Positions 8,828-17,008 of a stretch of 64,000 bases of DNA are shown piece after piece. The number at the start of each line of letters is the position of its first letter. Position 1 is the stretch's first letter. The stretch is from Corynebacterium hansenii (GTDB lineage Bacteria; Actinomycetota; Actinomycetes; Mycobacteriales; Mycobacteriaceae), in assembly GCF_030408795.1 (NCBI RefSeq), contig NZ_CP047211.1:2852001-2916000 (forward strand), given 5' to 3'. A program made the translations under genes and the position numbers. Below the pieces are notes generated by a model. It did not search any database. It was not told the DNA's origin and worked only from the letters and a program-made list of their open reading frames with translations.

Positions 8828-9738
8828 CAGAAGTAGCCTTCCTTCTTGCGGTCCTCCATCGAGGATTCGGAGAGCCTGTCGTCGGCGCGGGTGGCGCCGC
8901 GCTCGGTGAGGGTGGACGCCGCGATTTCGGCGCGGATGGCGGGCAGGTCGGCGGCGGCCGATTCCACCGCGCCCGTGCAGCTCATGTCGCCGACCGTGCG
9001 GTAGCGGACGGTGCGGACCTCCACGGTTTCGCCGTCGCGGGGCCCGCCCCATTCGCCCGGCGCGAGCCACATGCCGGCGCGCCGGAACACCTCGCGGCGG
9101 TGGGCGAAGTAGATCGGCGGCAGCTCGATGCCGCGGGCGTCGATGTACGCCCACACGTCGGCCTCGGTCCAGTTGGAGATGGGGAACACGCGGACGTTCT
9201 CCCCCGCGGCGTGGCGGCCGTTGTACAGGCCCCACAGCTCGGGGCGCTGGCGGCGCGGGTCCCAGCCGCCGAAGGAATCGCGCACCGAGAACACGCGCTC
9301 CTTCGCGCGGGCCTTCTCCTCGTCGCGGCGGGCGCCGCCCAGGACGGCGTCGTAGCGGCGCTCGGCGATGGTCTCCACCAGCGGCACGGTCTGCAGCGGG
9401 TTGCGGGTGCCGTCGGCGCGTTCGGCGAGCGCGCCGCGGTCGATCCAGTCCTGCACGCGGGCGACCCGCAGCGTGATGCCCGGCTCGGCGGCGACGCGGT
9501 CGCGGAAGGCGATGACCTCGGGGAAGTTGTGGCCGGTGTCCACGTGCAGCAGTTCCAGCGGCACGGGCGCCGGGGCGAACGCGCGCTTGGCCAGCTCGAG
9601 CACGAGCACGGAGTCCTTGCCGCCGGAGAACAGCAGCGCGGGTCGGTCGAATTGCCCGGCGGTCTGCCGGATGATGTCGATCGCCTCCGCCTCCAGTTCG
9701 GCGAGGCGGGGGTCGAGGCGGGTTTTCACGGGGGTCAT
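8827..9738 (-). CDS. cysD: Sulfate adenylyltransferase subunit 2, CysD
   Basis: A 303-residue ATP-pyrophosphatase-fold protein. The PP-loop SGGKDS is at residues 38-43, followed by HVDTGHNFPEV and the CysD-typical block DEEKARAKERVFSVRD. It adenylates sulfate to APS with GTP energy from CysN. The ATG at 9738 is the first in-frame start giving family length, with AAGGAAAGAG upstream as a weak ribosome-binding site; 32 nt separate it from cysH, the longest gap in this part of the operon. Confidence 0.96.
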   Translation of the reverse strand: MTPVKTRLDPRLAELEAEAIDIIRQTAGQFDRPALLFSGGKDSVLVLELAKRAFAPAPVPLELLHVDTGHNFPEVIAFRDRVAAEPGITLRVARVQDWIDRGALAERADGTRNPLQTVPLVETIAERRYDAVLGGARRDEEKARAKERVFSVRDSFGGWDPRRQRPELWGLYNGRHAAGENVRVFPISNWTEADVWAYIDARGIELPPIYFAHRREVFRRAGMWLAPGEWGGPRDGETVEVRTVRYRTVGDMSCTGAVESAAADLPAIRAEIAASTLTERGATRADDRLSESSMEDRKKEGYF

Positions 9739-9770
9739 GGGGTCTCTTTCCTTCGTCGTTTCCGGGGCGG

Positions 9771-10451
9771 TCACGTGTGCAGCCCGCATTCGGTTTTCTC
9801 GGCGCCGGCCCAGCGGCCGGAGCGGGGGTCGGCGCCGGGTGCGACGCGGCCGGTGCAGGGGGCGCAGCCGATCGAGGGGAATCCGGCGCGCGTCAGCGGG
9901 TGGACGATGAGGCCGTGGTCGGCGATGTACTGCTCGACGTCGCCGTCCGTCCACGCGGCGAGCGGGTTGAGCTTGATGCGCCCGGTCTTGTCGATCTCCA
10001 GCACCGGCGTCCGCGCCCGCGTCGGCGCGTCGACCCGCTTGAGGCCGGTGACCCAGCCCTCGTACGGGCGCTTGGCCCGCGCCAGCGGCTCGACCTTGCG
10101 TTGCGCGCAGCACGCGGCGGGGTCCTCCGGGACGGCATCGGCGGCGTCGGGGGTCACGGTGATCAGCCGGTTGCGGTATCGCTTGCCGACGGCCGCCGCC
10201 ACCTCGAGCGTTTCCGGGAAGTGGTATCCGGTGTCCAGGAAGATGAGGTCGGCGTCGGGGGCGTGGCGCGACGCCAGCTCCGCGAGGACCGTGTCCTGCA
10301 TGGACAGCGTGACGGCCAGTGGGGTGCGCAGGTGTTCGGCGCCCCATTCGAGGATGTCGCCGGCCGGCAGGCCCTCCAGCGCGGGGCCGTGGTCCAGCGC
10401 CAGTTCGAGCAGGCGGCGGGCGGTTGCGGGGTCATCGAGGACGTCGTTCAC
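9771..10451 (-). CDS. cysH: Assimilatory adenylylsulfate (APS) reductase, CysH
   Basis: A 226-residue reductase. It carries the CC...CxxC pattern that binds a [4Fe-4S] cluster in APS-type enzymes (Cys114, Cys115, Cys196, Cys199) and the C-terminal ECGLH catalytic motif with Cys222. PAPS reductases lack the cluster cysteines, so this enzyme should reduce APS directly to sulfite. This fits the absence of an APS kinase gene in the cluster. The start is a GTG at 10451 overlapping the cysX stop (GTGA); longer open frame upstream is out-of-frame cysX/cysI sequence. Confidence 0.95.
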   Translation of the reverse strand: MNDVLDDPATARRLLELALDHGPALEGLPAGDILEWGAEHLRTPLAVTLSMQDTVLAELASRHAPDADLIFLDTGYHFPETLEVAAAVGKRYRNRLITVTPDAADAVPEDPAACCAQRKVEPLARAKRPYEGWVTGLKRVDAPTRARTPVLEIDKTGRIKLNPLAAWTDGDVEQYIADHGLIVHPLTRAGFPSIGCAPCTGRVAPGADPRSGRWAGAEKTECGLHT

Positions 10452-10627
10452 GCCACTCCCCTTTCCGTGTGACCGTGGAGTTTGACGGTGAACACGCGGC
10501 AGCATTCGCCGCACCGCCACGCGTAATCCGTTTCGGCGTCGGGCCACAGCCGTTCGCCGCCGCAGTACGGGCAGTGCATGATCGCGGCGCGGTTGGGGTT
10601 CGGGTGGGCGGTGCGGCCGGGGATCAT
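10448..10627 (-). CDS. cysX: Small zinc-ribbon/ferredoxin-like protein, CysX
   Basis: A 59-residue protein with two CxxC pairs, HCPYCGG and WRCGECC, that could bind zinc or iron. It sits between cysI and cysH exactly where C. glutamicum has cysX, proposed to help transfer electrons to sulfite reductase. It overlaps cysI by 4 nt (ATGA) and cysH by 4 nt. It is too short to have its own entry in most frame searches. The identity rests on position and cysteine spacing; the electron-carrier role is from the literature on the family, not visible here. Confidence 0.85.
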   Translation of the reverse strand: MIPGRTAHPNPNRAAIMHCPYCGGERLWPDAETDYAWRCGECCRVFTVKLHGHTERGVA

Positions 10628-12297
10628 CGCAGGCCCTCCTCCGCAGCGCGGGCGACCCAATGGCGGAACTGCTCGCCCGGTTCGCGCCGCTCGGTGAAGT
10701 TGCGCACGACCCGCTCGACGTAGTCGCCCAGCTCCGCCGACGTGACCTTGTGGCCGCGCAGCTTGCGGCCGAAGTTCGCATCGAGCCCCAGCGATCCGCC
10801 GAGGTGGACCTGGAAACCCTCCACGCGGTTGCCGTCGCCGTCGACGACGATCTGCCCCTTCAACCCGATGTCGGCGATCTGGGTGCGGGCGCAGGCGTTC
10901 GGGCAGCCGTTGAGCGAAATGCCGATGGGCACGTCCAGATCGCCGATGCGCTCCTCCAGCTCGCCGACCAGGTCGATCGCTCGCGTTCTGGTGGTGACCA
11001 GCGCCAACTTGCAGAATTCCAGGCCGGTGCACGAGATGATGCCCCGTCGGAAAGCGGAGGGGTTCGCCGACAGGCCCAGCTCGTCGAGCTCGGCGACCAG
11101 GGAATCGACCTGCTCCGGGGCGACGTCGAGGAGCACGAGTTCCTTCATGACGGTCGTGCGCACGCGGCCGACGCCGTGCTTCTCCGCGATGTCGGCCAGC
11201 GCGATCAGATCCGACCCCGGCACCCGGCCGACGATCGGCTTGACGCCGACGAAGCACGCCCCGTCCTTCTGGCGGTGCACGCCGACGTGGTCCCGGTCGC
11301 GCTCCCACGGCTCGGGCGGCGGGCCGTCGTCGAGCCGGAAACCGAGGTAGTCCTCCTCCAGGATCCTGCGGAACTTCTCCTCGCCCCATTCGGCGACCAG
11401 GAATTTCAGGCGCGCCCGGGTGCGCAGGCGGCGGTACCCGTAGTCGCGGAAGATGCGCGCGACGCCCGCCCACACCTCCGGCACCCGCTCCAGCGGCACC
11501 CACGCGCCCAGGCGCCGGCCCAGCATCGGGTTCGTGGACAGCCCGCCGCCGACCCAGACATCGAAACCGGGGCCGAGCTCGGGGTGGTCCACGCCGACGA
11601 ACGCGACGTCCTGGACCTCGTGCGTGACGTCCAGTCGCGGGCTGCCGGAGACCGCGGACTTGAACTTGCGCGGCAGATTGTTGAACTCATCGGTGGACAG
11701 GTACTCGTCCTTGATGCGGCGGATCGCCGGGGTGCCGTCGATGATCTCGTCGGCGGCGACGCCCGCCACCGGCGAACCGAGGATGACGCGGGGCACGTCG
11801 CCGCACCCGAAATGCGTGTCCAGGCCCACCGCGGCCAGGCGGTCCCAGATCTCCGGCATGTCCTCGATGCGGATCCAATGCAGCTGCACGTTCTGGCGGT
11901 CGGTGAAGTCGGCGGTGTCGCGGGCGAAGTCGCGGGAAATCTCGCCGATGGCCCGCAGGCCCGCCGTGGTGGTCTGGCCGCCGTCGAGGCGGATGCGCAG
12001 CATGAAGTACCGGTCCTGCAGTTCGGCGTTGGTCTTCACGCCCGTGTGTTCGCCGCCCAGGTCCTGCTTGCGCTGGGTGTACAGGCCGATCCACTTGAAG
12101 CGGGGCGCGAGGTCCTCCGCGGGAATGGAGTCGAAGCCCTGCTTGGCGTAGACCTCGCGGACGCGGCGCTGCACGGCCAGGCCGGCGTCCTCCCGTTTGA
12201 TGCGTTCGTCGTCGTTGAGCGGCTCGCGGCCGTCGATGAGCCATTGGCCCTCGGGCTTCTTCGCCCGGGTGCGGCGGGTGGTCGTGGCTGTGGTCAT
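10624..12297 (-). CDS. cysI: Ferredoxin-dependent assimilatory sulfite reductase, CysI (SirA/NirA type)
   Basis: A 557-residue single-subunit sulfite reductase that converts sulfite to sulfide using siroheme and a [4Fe-4S] cluster. The four cluster/siroheme cysteines are Cys423, Cys429 (SCTGLEFC) and Cys465, Cys469 (NGCPNAC). Tyr73 and Cys165 are 92 residues apart, the same spacing as the Tyr69-Cys161 covalent pair reported in M. tuberculosis SirA, supporting sulfite rather than nitrite reduction. Electrons likely come from ferredoxin reduced by the divergent fpr gene. ATG at 12297; a McbR-like site lies 44 nt upstream. Confidence 0.96.
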   Translation of the reverse strand: MTTATTTRRTRAKKPEGQWLIDGREPLNDDERIKREDAGLAVQRRVREVYAKQGFDSIPAEDLAPRFKWIGLYTQRKQDLGGEHTGVKTNAELQDRYFMLRIRLDGGQTTTAGLRAIGEISRDFARDTADFTDRQNVQLHWIRIEDMPEIWDRLAAVGLDTHFGCGDVPRVILGSPVAGVAADEIIDGTPAIRRIKDEYLSTDEFNNLPRKFKSAVSGSPRLDVTHEVQDVAFVGVDHPELGPGFDVWVGGGLSTNPMLGRRLGAWVPLERVPEVWAGVARIFRDYGYRRLRTRARLKFLVAEWGEEKFRRILEEDYLGFRLDDGPPPEPWERDRDHVGVHRQKDGACFVGVKPIVGRVPGSDLIALADIAEKHGVGRVRTTVMKELVLLDVAPEQVDSLVAELDELGLSANPSAFRRGIISCTGLEFCKLALVTTRTRAIDLVGELEERIGDLDVPIGISLNGCPNACARTQIADIGLKGQIVVDGDGNRVEGFQVHLGGSLGLDANFGRKLRGHKVTSAELGDYVERVVRNFTERREPGEQFRHWVARAAEEGLR

Positions 12298-12339
12298 GGG
12301 TTCGCTTTCGTGGGTGTGTAAATCGGGTGGGCGACTTTT

Positions 12340-13242
12340 CTAGACGGCTCTGTCTTTCACTTTCGGGCGCACGTCGGCGGCCAGCTCGACCCGCCGGCGA
12401 CGCCACGGCAGGGCGTCGTGGCGGCGCGACCACAGGAGGATCGCGACGACGACGGCCGCCCAGCCGATGAGCAGCGGACCGACGGTTCCGAACAGCGTCC
12501 GCAGGTTGAGCAGCACCAGCACGCCGCCGATGACGATGCCCAGCGTCCGGGGATCCAGGCGGCCGACCAGGAACGCGGCCACGGGCGCGGCCAGCATTCC
12601 GCCGAGCAGCAGCCCCAGGATCGGCAGCGCATGGTCGGAGAACTCCCGGTGGAGCAGCGGCAGGAAGCCGACCACGGCGGCGGCGGTGACCAGGAACTCG
12701 GCGGCGGAGACGGTGCCGATGATCTTCCGGGGACTGTCGGCCTCGGCGCTCATGAGCGTCGAGGTGGTCACCGGACCCCAACCCCCGCCGCCCGTGGCGT
12801 CGAGAAGCCCTCCGACCAGGCCCAACGGGCCCAGCTTCGCCCATCCCCACCGCTTGGCCGCGGCATTGGGGCGGCCGGGCAGGAAGGCGAAGCGCATGAG
12901 CACCCACAGGCCGAGCAGCAGCAGGATCGTGGAGGTCACGGGTTTGGCGGTGTCGCCGTCGAGTCCGGACAGGAAGGTGGCGCCGATGAAGGCACCGGCG
13001 GCGCCCGGCGCGCCGAGCCGCAGTACGCGGCCCCAGTCGACGTTGCCGAACCGCCAGTGCGACGCGCCGGAGGCCAGCGTCGTGCCGACCTCCACCACGT
13101 GCACGACGGCCGACGCCGCGGCGGCGCCGGTGCCGGTCATCATGAACAGGGTCGTCGCCGTCACGCCGAATGCCATGCCGAGCGTGCCGTCGACCAATTG
13201 GGCCCCGAGGCCGATCAACGCGAACAGTGCGATTCTTTCCAT
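12340..13242 (-). CDS. cysZ: TSUP (TauE/SafE, DUF81) family membrane transporter, putative sulfate permease CysZ
   Basis: A 300-residue protein with about eight hydrophobic segments and the TauE/SafE fold, including the conserved DATGGGGWGPV motif near the middle and GTLGMAFGV at the N-terminus. The family exports or imports sulfur-containing anions. In C. glutamicum a TSUP permease, CysZ, is encoded in this cluster, though at the other end. Here it is the first gene, 42 nt before cysI on the same strand. The ATG follows a TAGTGT hexamer by 7 nt, so the message may be leaderless; that hexamer overlaps a McbR-like site. Confidence 0.88.
   Translation of the reverse strand: MERIALFALIGLGAQLVDGTLGMAFGVTATTLFMMTGTGAAAASAVVHVVEVGTTLASGASHWRFGNVDWGRVLRLGAPGAAGAFIGATFLSGLDGDTAKPVTSTILLLLGLWVLMRFAFLPGRPNAAAKRWGWAKLGPLGLVGGLLDATGGGGWGPVTTSTLMSAEADSPRKIIGTVSAAEFLVTAAAVVGFLPLLHREFSDHALPILGLLLGGMLAAPVAAFLVGRLDPRTLGIVIGGVLVLLNLRTLFGTVGPLLIGWAAVVVAILLWSRRHDALPWRRRRVELAADVRPKVKDRAV
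12341..12356 (-). promoter_or_regulatory. McbR-like operator upstream of cysI
   Basis: TAGAC-GGCTCT-GTCTT matches the C. glutamicum McbR consensus TAGAC-N6-GTCTA at 9 of 10 fixed positions. It lies 44 nt before the cysI ATG and overlaps the last codons of the transporter gene, so cysI probably has its own sulfur-controlled promoter inside the operon. McbR itself is not encoded in this window. Confidence 0.65.
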
Positions 13243-13253
13243 GGGCCGAACAC

Positions 13254-13269
13254 TAGACAGGCCGGTCTG
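13254..13269. promoter_or_regulatory. McbR-like operator between cysZ and fpr2
   Basis: TAGAC-AGGCCG-GTCTG matches TAGAC-N6-GTCTA at 9 of 10 fixed positions, within a wider dyad ACAGGCCGGTCTGT. It lies in the 99-nt divergent spacer, overlapping the putative -10 (TAGTGT, minus strand 13255-13250) of cysZ. Binding there would block cysZ transcription and perhaps fpr2. Confidence 0.68.
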
Positions 13270-13341
13270 TTCGGCGCGGGGTTCGTGTCACGGTGAATCG
13301 AACCCCGCGTTTCCCGCGCCGATTGGCCACGATCGGCACCC

Positions 13342-14721
13342 ATGACCATTCCCGCACCCGAATCCCGCCCCCTGCGCGTCGCCGTCGTCGGCTCGGGCCC
13401 CGCCGGCATCTACGCCGCCGACGCGCTGATCAAATCCGGCCACCCCGTGTCCATCGACCTCATCGAACGCCTGCCCGCGCCGTTCGGCCTGATCCGCTAC
13501 GGCGTGGCCCCCGACCATCCGCGCATCAAGGGCATCGTCAAGAGCCTGCACCGCGTGCTGGACAAGCCCGAGGTCCGGCTCCTGGGCAACGTGGACGTCG
13601 GGCGCGACGTCACCGTCGGGGAACTCCGGGGGCTTTACGACGCCATCGTCTTCGCCACCGGCGCCACCGGCGACCGCGACCTGGACGTCCCCGGCGCGGA
13701 TCTCGACGGCCACCACGGGGCCGGCGAGTTCGTGGGCTTCTACGACTCGCATCCGGAGTTCGCCCGCTCATGGGACCTCTCCGCCGAGTCCGTCGCCGTC
13801 GTCGGCGTGGGCAACGTCGGCCTGGACGTCGCCCGCATCCTGGCGAAAACCGCCGATGAGCTGCTGTCCACCGAGATCGCCGACAACGTCCACGACGCCC
13901 TGTCCGTCAACGCCGCCCGCACCATCCACGTCTTCGGCCGCCGCGGGCCGGCGCAGGCGAAGTTCACGCCGCTCGAGCTGAAGGAGCTCGACCACTCCCC
14001 GACCATCGAGGTCGTCGTCGACCCGCGGGACATCGCCTACGACGCCGCATCCGAATCCGCCCGCCGCGAGTCGAAGATCGTGGACCAGGTGTGCTCGATC
14101 CTGGAGGACTACGCCATCCGCGAGCCCAAGGGCGCGCCGCACAAGTTGCACATCCACTTCTTCGAATCGCCCGTCGCACTGCTCGGCGACGACGGCCGCG
14201 TCACCGCCATCCGCACCGAGCGCACCGAACTCGACGGCGAGGGCGGCGTCCGCGGCACCGGCACGTTCACCGACTGGCCGGTCGGCGCCGTCTACCGCGC
14301 CGTCGGCTACCGTTCCGACGCCGTCCCCGGCGTGCCCTTCGACGAGCGCCGGGCCGTCATCCCCAACGACGGCGGCCGCGTCGACGGCGCCCCAGGCCTG
14401 TACACGACCGGGTGGGTGCGCCGCGGCCCCGTCGGGCTGATCGGCAACACCAAGGGCGACGCCAACGAGGTCGTCGCGAACCTCCTGGCCGATTGGACCG
14501 GCGGGCTGCTCGAAGCGGCGGCCGACCCGTCGGAAAGCGCGGTCGATGCCTTCCTGGCGGAACGCGGCATCGAATGGACCACGTGGGAGGGGTGGCACGC
14601 CCTCGACGCCGCCGAACGCGCGGCCGGCGCCGCCGTGGGCCGCGAGCGCAAGAAGATCGTCGAATGGGCCGACATGGTGCGCCATTCGCGCAGCGGGAGC
14701 GCCGTGCTCGCCGCGCGCTGA
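13342..14721 (+). CDS. fpr2: FprA-type ferredoxin-NADP+ reductase, Fpr2
   Basis: A 459-residue flavoprotein. The FAD dinucleotide motif VGSGPAGIYAADAL is at residues 16-29, then IERLPAPFGLIRYGVAPDH, the NADP motif VVGVGNVGLDVAR, and the TTGWVRRGPVGLIGNTKGDA block that contacts FAD. It diverges from the cys operon across a 99-nt spacer, as expected for Fpr2, which supplies reduced ferredoxin to sulfite reductase. The ATG at 13342 has no clear Shine-Dalgarno. It is a close paralog of the partial gene at the window start, with a shorter linker near residue 350. Confidence 0.95.
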   Translation: MTIPAPESRPLRVAVVGSGPAGIYAADALIKSGHPVSIDLIERLPAPFGLIRYGVAPDHPRIKGIVKSLHRVLDKPEVRLLGNVDVGRDVTVGELRGLYDAIVFATGATGDRDLDVPGADLDGHHGAGEFVGFYDSHPEFARSWDLSAESVAVVGVGNVGLDVARILAKTADELLSTEIADNVHDALSVNAARTIHVFGRRGPAQAKFTPLELKELDHSPTIEVVVDPRDIAYDAASESARRESKIVDQVCSILEDYAIREPKGAPHKLHIHFFESPVALLGDDGRVTAIRTERTELDGEGGVRGTGTFTDWPVGAVYRAVGYRSDAVPGVPFDERRAVIPNDGGRVDGAPGLYTTGWVRRGPVGLIGNTKGDANEVVANLLADWTGGLLEAAADPSESAVDAFLAERGIEWTTWEGWHALDAAERAAGAAVGRERKKIVEWADMVRHSRSGSAVLAAR

Positions 14722-14731
14722 CGCGGGCCGC

Positions 14732-14737
14732 TAAAGT
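14732..14737 (+). promoter_or_regulatory. -10 element (TAAAGT) of a probable leaderless transcript
   Basis: TAAAGT ends 6 nt before the ATG at 14744 and no Shine-Dalgarno is present, so transcription probably starts at or next to the start codon. Same spacing at 21187, 30511, 31399, 32166 and 44649. Confidence 0.6.
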
Positions 14738-14743
14738 TGTCTC

Positions 14744-15247
14744 ATGGCTTACCACGCGGATTCGTCGGACGTTCAGAACAAGGAAATCCTGACCTGGGAA
14801 GGCTTCGGCGACGCCTCGCGCGAGCTGGCCCAGACCATCGCGGATGACGGCTTCGAGCCCGAGGTCATCATCGCGATCGCCCGCGGCGGCCTGGTCGCTG
14901 CGGGCGCCCTGAGCTACGCGCTGGGGGTGAAGCTTTCCGACGCCATCAACGTCGAGTTCTACACCGACGTCCACAAGACCCTGCCGGACCCGATCCTGCT
15001 GGAGCCGCTGCTGGACGTCGAGGCGATCACCGGCCGCAAGCTGCTGGTCGTCGACGACGTCGCCGATTCCGGACGCACCCTGAAGCTCGTGCTGGAGCTA
15101 CTGTCCGAGCAGGGCGCCGAGGTCCGCTCCGCCGTCCTGTACGAGAAGTCCGTGTCCGTGGTCAAGCCCGACTACACCTGGCGCCACACCGACGAATGGA
15201 TCGTCTTCCCCTGGTCCGCCGAGCCCCCGGTGACGCCGAAGGCTTAG
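14744..15247 (+). CDS. Purine-type phosphoribosyltransferase
   Basis: A 167-residue type I PRPP transferase with the PRPP-binding loop LLVVDDVADSGRTL near residue 105 and the early IIAIARGGLVAAGAL hydrophobic motif. The size and the EWIVFPWS ending resemble xanthine/guanine phosphoribosyltransferase (Gpt) proteins and their actinobacterial homologs, so it probably salvages a purine base. The exact base cannot be decided. The gene stands alone with a leaderless-type promoter. Confidence 0.88.
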   Translation: MAYHADSSDVQNKEILTWEGFGDASRELAQTIADDGFEPEVIIAIARGGLVAAGALSYALGVKLSDAINVEFYTDVHKTLPDPILLEPLLDVEAITGRKLLVVDDVADSGRTLKLVLELLSEQGAEVRSAVLYEKSVSVVKPDYTWRHTDEWIVFPWSAEPPVTPKA

Positions 15248-15593
15248 CTTTTCGGGGCGCGGGGGGCTTGCTTGACGACGGCCTGGCGTGATTCGGATTC
15301 CGTCGGTTCTTCGATTCCGCCGGTTCTTCGGGGGCGTTTTCCAGGTTCCGCCGTTTTTCCGGGCGATGGTTTTCGGCCTCGTCCGATTTCCGGGCAACGT
15401 GAGATTCCTTGCGGCGTTTCCGATGTCGCGAGGGTTCCGTTTCCCTAGTCGAACACCTGATCGATTTTCGAGCGATCCGGGGCCTTTTCTCGCAGCCTCA
15501 ATCCGGCGCGTGTTCTAGTGTGCGAACTGACGGACGAAGAGGAGATCGCGTGCGGGGCGCGATCGGCGGCCGTCGGATACCGGGGGAACTGCG
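15248..15593. other. Intergenic region without a recognisable gene
   Basis: 346 nt between the phosphoribosyltransferase and the HNH gene. It is less GC-rich and has many GATTCC/TTCCGG-like short repeats on the coding strand (for example 15290-15380) but no clean hairpin. TAGTGT at about 15517 could be the -10 of the HNH gene. It contains one copy of the recurring GCTTGACGAC motif near 15270. Short ORFs here have no ribosome-binding site or sensible composition. Confidence 0.5.
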
Positions 15594-16997
15594 ATGCGGG
15601 ATCACGCATCCGATCCGAGACCAAGTCAATCGAGACCAACCCACCAAGCCCAAACCAACCACCGTCCCAACGCCTACGACGCCGCTTGCTCGACCGACGC
15701 GGCCCGGTGGGCGCACGAGTTCGCGACGGCGCTGTCCATCGTCGGCATCCGGCGCAACCGTGACGATCTGCGCATCGCGGAAGCCTGCGCGCCGCCCGAC
15801 GGGACCGGCGACGTCGCCGATCACCTCGCCCACGTGGCGCTGCAGTTGGGCATGACGCCGGGCGTGGCGGAATCGTACGTCGACGTCGGCGTGATGCTGC
15901 GGAGGTTCCCGCGGCTGGCGCGGGTGCTCCGGAGCCGCGGCCACCTGCCGTTTTCCCATCTGCGGGTGCTCGCCGGCTGCACGCTGACCGCACCCGACGA
16001 GATCCTTGCCGAGCTCGAGGACCGCCTGCTTCCGCTGGTCCTGCCCAAGCGCGACGGGCAGGCGTTGAAGGGGTGGCGGGCGCTGCACAATCGGGTCCAG
16101 GAGGTCATCGGGCGGATCGAGCCCCTGGCCCGGCCCCGCGACATCGACGCGGATCACACGGATGCGCCCGATCCGGATGCGGACCCGGACGCGCCGCCCG
16201 AAGAGTTCATCACCGTCGAGGAAGGCGGGCGAACGGACCTGCTGATGGCCCAGATGGACAAGGCGAGGGCGTTCGAGGTGATGGCCGTCCTCGACGCGAT
16301 CTGCGCGAAGGAAGGCTGCTCGCGGGTGGAGGCGCTGACCCACTTGGTGAGGGGCACGTGCGAGGTGACGGTGACGTTGAACGTCTACAAGAGCTGGGAA
16401 ACCGGCGACACCTGGGTGCCGGGCGCCGGCGGGTGGGTCGACGGGGCCTTCGCCGAGGACTGGGTGGCCATGGCCGACGGAGCCCGACTCTGCGGCGACT
16501 CCGCCACCGGCGGTTATGCGCCGTCGGACGCGCAGAAGGCGTTCATCATCGGCCGCGACGGCACCTGCCGATTCCCCGGCTGCGACCGCCCAGCCCACCA
16601 CACCGAGGCCGACCACGTGGAGAACTTCGATCACGAGAACCCGGAGGCCGGCGGCGCGACCGACACGGAGAACCTCCACTGCCTGTGCAAGAAGCACCAC
16701 GACCTGAAGACGCGGAAGATGTGGGACGTTCTTCGCAAGCCCGACGGCACCGAATACTGGACGTCGCGCTCCACCGGCCTCGTCGCGGTCAGCGTGCCCT
16801 CCGGGCCGCTCGCCGGCGCGCACCGCACGAACTTCACCGCCCGGCAGATGCGCAGGCGCCGCACGCTGGCCGAGCACAACGAAAAGCGGCTGCGGATCCT
16901 CGAAAACGAGCGCCGCATCGCCGCCGAGGCCCGGGAAGCCCGGCGCCGCGCCGACGAGGAAAGGAAGAAGCTCGACGACGCTCTGTGGGCGGCGTGA
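15594..16997 (+). CDS. HNH endonuclease, 13E12/DUF222-type repeat family
   Basis: A 467-residue protein. The C-terminal part has an HNH nuclease motif: CRFPGC for the first metal cysteines, then HHTEADHVENFDH, and NLHCLCKKHHDLKT. The N-terminal helical region matches the 13E12/DUF222 family that is common, often multi-copy, in actinobacteria and loosely tied to mobile elements. It ends in a Lys/Arg/Glu-rich coiled stretch (residues 420-460). ATG at 15594 with GGGGGA upstream; other starts are possible. The biological role is unknown. Confidence 0.88.
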   Translation: MRDHASDPRPSQSRPTHQAQTNHRPNAYDAACSTDAARWAHEFATALSIVGIRRNRDDLRIAEACAPPDGTGDVADHLAHVALQLGMTPGVAESYVDVGVMLRRFPRLARVLRSRGHLPFSHLRVLAGCTLTAPDEILAELEDRLLPLVLPKRDGQALKGWRALHNRVQEVIGRIEPLARPRDIDADHTDAPDPDADPDAPPEEFITVEEGGRTDLLMAQMDKARAFEVMAVLDAICAKEGCSRVEALTHLVRGTCEVTVTLNVYKSWETGDTWVPGAGGWVDGAFAEDWVAMADGARLCGDSATGGYAPSDAQKAFIIGRDGTCRFPGCDRPAHHTEADHVENFDHENPEAGGATDTENLHCLCKKHHDLKTRKMWDVLRKPDGTEYWTSRSTGLVAVSVPSGPLAGAHRTNFTARQMRRRRTLAEHNEKRLRILENERRIAAEAREARRRADEERKKLDDALWAA

Positions 16998-17008
16998 TGG
17001 CCGGCCGC

